From Halomonas sp. TD01 (GTDB lineage: Bacteria; Pseudomonadota; Gammaproteobacteria; Pseudomonadales; Halomonadaceae), in the NCBI RefSeq assembly GCF_923868895.1, contig NZ_OV350343.1, positions 3,720,001 to 3,784,000 of the forward strand: DNA of 64,000 nucleotides, in the 5' to 3' direction. Below, piece after piece: positions 61,520-64,000 of the stretch; position 1 is the first letter of the stretch; every line of letters begins with the position of its first letter. A program made the position numbers and the translations under genes. Below the pieces are notes generated by a model, which had not been told where the DNA came from, ran no database searches, and saw only the letters and a program-made list of their open reading frames with translations.

Positions 61520-62232
61520 AGCTCTCCTCCTTCAATGGTGGCACCAACCATATCGCCATTGATGCCGTTAAATAGACACAGCAGTAACCTTCTGGCGATT
61601 ACCACCCACACGACGATGGCTACCCCCCAGGCAAACAATGCAGGGGACGCCGCGCCAAGCAGCACCAACGGTAGCAAAGCATAGCCAGCATCACGGGGGC
61701 TAAGCGACTGCTGCCAGCTCCATGCGAGACCTTTCGAGTGAGCGCAGGGGGTAAAAATCAGTAGCGCGACCCCAGCAAACCGGCCTAATGCAGGCACCGC
61801 CACCAGCCACCACAGCGGTGCTTGATAAGCCAACAGTGCCCACAGCAAAACGCCCTTCCAAGCCAGCAAAAACAGCAATGCCAGGATACCGAAACTGCCT
61901 ATCTGAGCGTCCTTCATGATTTCCCAACGCCTCTCAAGGGGTTGGTTACTACCTAACGCGTCGGCAAGGTCCATTACACCATCGAGATGCAAACCACCAG
62001 AAAGCGCTACCCATAAACTAAGTAGTAACAACGCAGTGATGGGAACAGGCGACGCTATAAAACTTAATAGCAGCGCGCTTAACGCCAGCACGCTGCCAAT
62101 TAATAAACCTACCAACGGATAGGCGCGGATTGCCCACCGACGGGTGGCAGGTGTCCATGGGCAGGCAACAGGAATCGGAATTCGGGTTAGAAATTGTAGC
62201 GCGAGCATCAGGCCGAACAGCGCATCTTTCAT
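61456..62232 (-). CDS. cobS: Adenosylcobinamide-GDP ribazoletransferase (cobalamin synthase)
   Basis: About 258 residues, very hydrophobic, with the family signature near the N-terminus (ALQFLTRIPIP) and the acidic SGGLHLDGVMDLADALGSN. It joins alpha-ribazole to adenosylcobinamide-GDP at the inner membrane. The ATG at 62232 overlaps the cobU stop (ATGA). This is the Salmonella-type CobS, not the cobaltochelatase subunit. Confidence 0.93.
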   Translation of the reverse strand: MKDALFGLMLALQFLTRIPIPVACPWTPATRRWAIRAYPLVGLLIGSVLALSALLLSFIASPVPITALLLLSLWVALSGGLHLDGVMDLADALGSNQPLERRWEIMKDAQIGSFGILALLFLLAWKGVLLWALLAYQAPLWWLVAVPALGRFAGVALLIFTPCAHSKGLAWSWQQSLSPRDAGYALLPLVLLGAASPALFAWGVAIVVWVVIARRLLLCLFNGINGDMVGATIEGGELWLLVLMWSWWQFATVSPPGI

Positions 62233-62762
62233 CGTTTCCACTCCATGGCACAGCCCGCAATGACTTCAAGCACTGAGTCAGCTTCCGCCGCTAACCAACG
62301 GTGCAGGCACTGGATAAACTCAACGTAGCGCCAAGTAGCCGGCTGATCAGGAATCAGCTCTTCGTTGAGATCGTTCGACACAATTACTAATGTCAGCCCC
62401 CGTGCTTGTGCATCACGTAGGCAGCGAGCCAGCAGCGCCAGGCCTTGCTCATCACTGAATTCTTCATTTGGCTCAGCGCCAAACAGCACTTGTCCTGCCC
62501 AGAGAGTTAAACAATCGAGCAGCACCGCGTGGTGATCGGGTACTTGGGCAATGGCTTGGTCAATCGCAAGTGGCGTCTCTAGCGTTACCCATTGGCCTTC
62601 CCGGCGTGCCTGATGGCGAGATACTCGGTCGGCCATTTCTGCGTCGTAAACACGGGCGGTGGCAATGTAATAGCAGTTGGCGTCACCCGCCGCACTGAGC
62701 ACACGCTGCTCCGCTACTTGGCTTTTTCCAGAGCGAGCCCCCCCACTAACAAAGACAATCAT
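62229..62762 (-). CDS. cobU: Adenosylcobinamide kinase/guanylyltransferase
   Basis: A 177-residue enzyme with P-loop VSGGARSGKSQVAEQRVLSA, the guanylation-His region ARVYDAEMADRVSRHQARRE, and VLLDCLTLWAGQVLF. It phosphorylates adenosylcobinamide and transfers GMP. It overlaps cobD by 17 bases and cobS by 4 bases. Confidence 0.93.
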   Translation of the reverse strand: MIVFVSGGARSGKSQVAEQRVLSAAGDANCYYIATARVYDAEMADRVSRHQARREGQWVTLETPLAIDQAIAQVPDHHAVLLDCLTLWAGQVLFGAEPNEEFSDEQGLALLARCLRDAQARGLTLVIVSNDLNEELIPDQPATWRYVEFIQCLHRWLAAEADSVLEVIAGCAMEWKR

Positions 62763-63861
62763 GCAACACCTTTAGCAATCGGTTATTTGCCGACTCATCA
62801 CGCAGTGCCAAGCGTAACCAACTGCCCTCAAGCCCCTTAAAACTATGGGTATGTCTCGCCAATAGTCCTTTATAAAGCATGCGTTCAAAAAGGTCTGCGC
62901 TGGTCACGCCGTGTTCACGCTGTAAAACACCAGGCCGCACAAGAAAAAAGCAGCTATGACTAGGCACCACCTCAAGCCCTAGCGTTTGCAACGCCTTGCC
63001 CATACGTGGCTGCTCACTGGCCAGCCACTGCTGGGTGAGCCGTGCAAATTCACTATCCGCTAACAGCGGCGCCACCAGTTCGGCGGCAAGGTGGTTCACA
63101 CTCCAGGGCGGCTGGTGGTGGCTCATGGTGGCTACTATGTTTTCCGAAGCCAGCACGTAGCCTAGGCGCAATCCAGGCAAGGTATAAAACTTAGTCATTG
63201 AGCGTAGCAGCACTAAATGACAGTAACGCTTAAGCAGCGGCGTCAACAACTCAACGTCTATCGATAGGTCGATAAACGCTTCATCAACCACCACCTGGGT
63301 ACCGGTTGTCTGCGTATGCGCTAGTAGCGTCTCTACTGCGTCAATGGGTATCAGCGTGCCAGTCGGGTTATTCGGGCGGCACAGAAACACCACGTCGGCG
63401 CTTGCCGCTTTCTCTAGCAGGTCAGCCACCTCACAAGCAAAATGCGGCGCGGGCAACACGTGCTCGGTTGTTTCAAGGCGGTGGGCAGAACAGGCTCTGG
63501 CGTATTCACCAAAGCTGGGAGCCAGTAATAAGGCTCGGCCACCGGCATGCAGCGCCGCGGCAAGAAAAATGGCTTCCGCCCCACCATTGGTCAGCAGTAC
63601 TTGTGCTGGCTGAACACCGTTGTGCGCCGCAATGGCCTGCCGGGCTGCAGCGTAGTCTGGCGAGGGGTAGCGGCTAAGCCCACCAAACCGCGCTACCAGC
63701 CAGCTTGCTACCCACTCGGGCGGCCCAAGCGGGTTAAGGTTAGCGCTCACATCGTCAACCATATGGTCGGCAGGTAATCCAAAACGCTTCAGCAGCGACG
63801 CAGCCTGGCCACCATGGCTTGGCCAATCAGCCGCCTCGTAAACAGTGGTTTGACGACTCAT
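62746..63861 (-). CDS. cobD: L-threonine-O-3-phosphate decarboxylase (PLP enzyme)
   Basis: About 371 residues of fold type I aminotransferase: HGGQAASLLKRFGLPADHMV, DVSANLNPLGPPEWV, FLCRPNNPTGTLIP, VVVDEAFIDLS, and the PLP-lysine segment RSMTKFYTLPGLRLGY. It makes aminopropanol phosphate for the nucleotide loop (called CobC in Pseudomonas denitrificans). The ATG at 63861 overlaps the preceding gene's stop (ATGA). The frame beyond belongs to that gene's antiphase. Confidence 0.9.
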   Translation of the reverse strand: MSRQTTVYEAADWPSHGGQAASLLKRFGLPADHMVDDVSANLNPLGPPEWVASWLVARFGGLSRYPSPDYAAARQAIAAHNGVQPAQVLLTNGGAEAIFLAAALHAGGRALLLAPSFGEYARACSAHRLETTEHVLPAPHFACEVADLLEKAASADVVFLCRPNNPTGTLIPIDAVETLLAHTQTTGTQVVVDEAFIDLSIDVELLTPLLKRYCHLVLLRSMTKFYTLPGLRLGYVLASENIVATMSHHQPPWSVNHLAAELVAPLLADSEFARLTQQWLASEQPRMGKALQTLGLEVVPSHSCFFLVRPGVLQREHGVTSADLFERMLYKGLLARHTHSFKGLEGSWLRLALRDESANNRLLKVLHDCLC

Positions 63862-64000
63862 AACCATACGCCCCTCGCGCCTGCCGACCCCATTAATACG
63901 CCCGCTAATACACTCATCAACACGGCCATTAACAAGAAAAACAGCAGCCAAGCACCGTGCATCAATTTAATCGTGACGTTGATATGCGAAAACGTCAGTG
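63858..64000 (-). CDS. Adenosylcobinamide-phosphate synthase CbiB/CobD, C-terminus (partial)
   Basis: The frame is open from the right edge to TGA at 63858-63860. It reads LTFSHINVTIKLMHGAWLLF and then FLLMAVLMSVLAGVLMG, a hydrophobic end. The pattern (HI..xI.LM..AWLL) resembles the last helices of CbiB, which is expected next to the decarboxylase. The fragment is short, so this is tentative. Confidence 0.55.
   Translation of the reverse strand, partial: LTFSHINVTIKLMHGAWLLFFLLMAVLMSVLAGVLMGSAGARGVWL

Overview
The window reads as a chromosomal segment of a gammaproteobacterium, most likely Halomonadaceae (Halomonas-like). This is inferred from protein flavour, moderate-to-high GC, an aerobic cobalamin gene set arranged much as in Pseudomonas, and REP-like palindromes. 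No rRNA, tRNA or CRISPR array was recognised.

Region 1 (1-11 kb) holds housekeeping and accessory metabolic genes: the 5' end of an Ada-type gene, two LysE/RhtB amino-acid exporters each beside a regulator (AraC, Lrp), a DUF1206 and a YqaA/DedA membrane protein, small enzymes, and a cluster of isochorismatase, GlxA-type regulator, AraC regulator, AhpD-like and YrhK genes. Two short tandem repeats (15 bp in a coding region, 13 bp between genes) lie here.

Region 2 (11-14.3 kb) is a type VI secretion effector module. A PAAR-DUF2235 (Tle-like) lipase is followed by three head-to-tail copies of a lipoprotein gene, the probable immunity genes. Copy 1 is intact. Copy 2 is out of frame by exactly one G in a poly-G tract (9 G versus 10 G). 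Copy 3 is cut off after its signal peptide. The module is flanked by a ~100 bp direct repeat, and one junction carries a 46 bp patch copied from the upstream araC gene.

Region 3 (14.3-33.2 kb) is accessory DNA. It has many short genes, mostly on the minus strand (GNAT, NUDIX, GFA, VOC, nucleotidyltransferases, a C39-like protease fold, an NTF2-like protein), plus soxR with a perfect SoxR box, rlmF, rhlE and a short Rho paralogue lacking the RNA-binding domain. Several minus-strand genes end inside imperfect inverted repeats with TATAAC...GTTATA or similar ends that resemble integron attC sites, best at 30797-30931 and 27912-27985. The part at 28-32.7 kb looks like cassettes carrying defence-type genes: a Rad50/SMC-like ATPase with a CxxC hook and C-terminal helical domain, and an AT-rich ~590-residue protein split by a -1 frameshift at an A6 run. 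A flavodoxin gene cut apart by a VOC gene and a decayed toxin-antitoxin pair are also present. No integrase is visible.

Region 4 (33.2-64 kb) is a near-complete aerobic (CobG-type) cobalamin locus. cobF-cobM-cobE-cobL run leftward, and cobK runs rightward from a start codon overlapping that of cobL. cobJ-I-H-G-N-W-B-O-chlID form a long overlapping leftward operon. Next come a B12 riboswitch, a small ORF, a Zur-like box and a FecBCD-type ABC transporter, then an IS30 element, then btuD-C-F-B under a second B12 riboswitch. The late nucleotide-loop genes follow (cobU-like, cobC phosphatase, cobS, cobU, cobD decarboxylase, end of cbiB). Together they cover corrin ring synthesis, cobalt insertion, adenosylation, loop assembly and corrinoid uptake. 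CobA, CobQ and CobT are not in the window.
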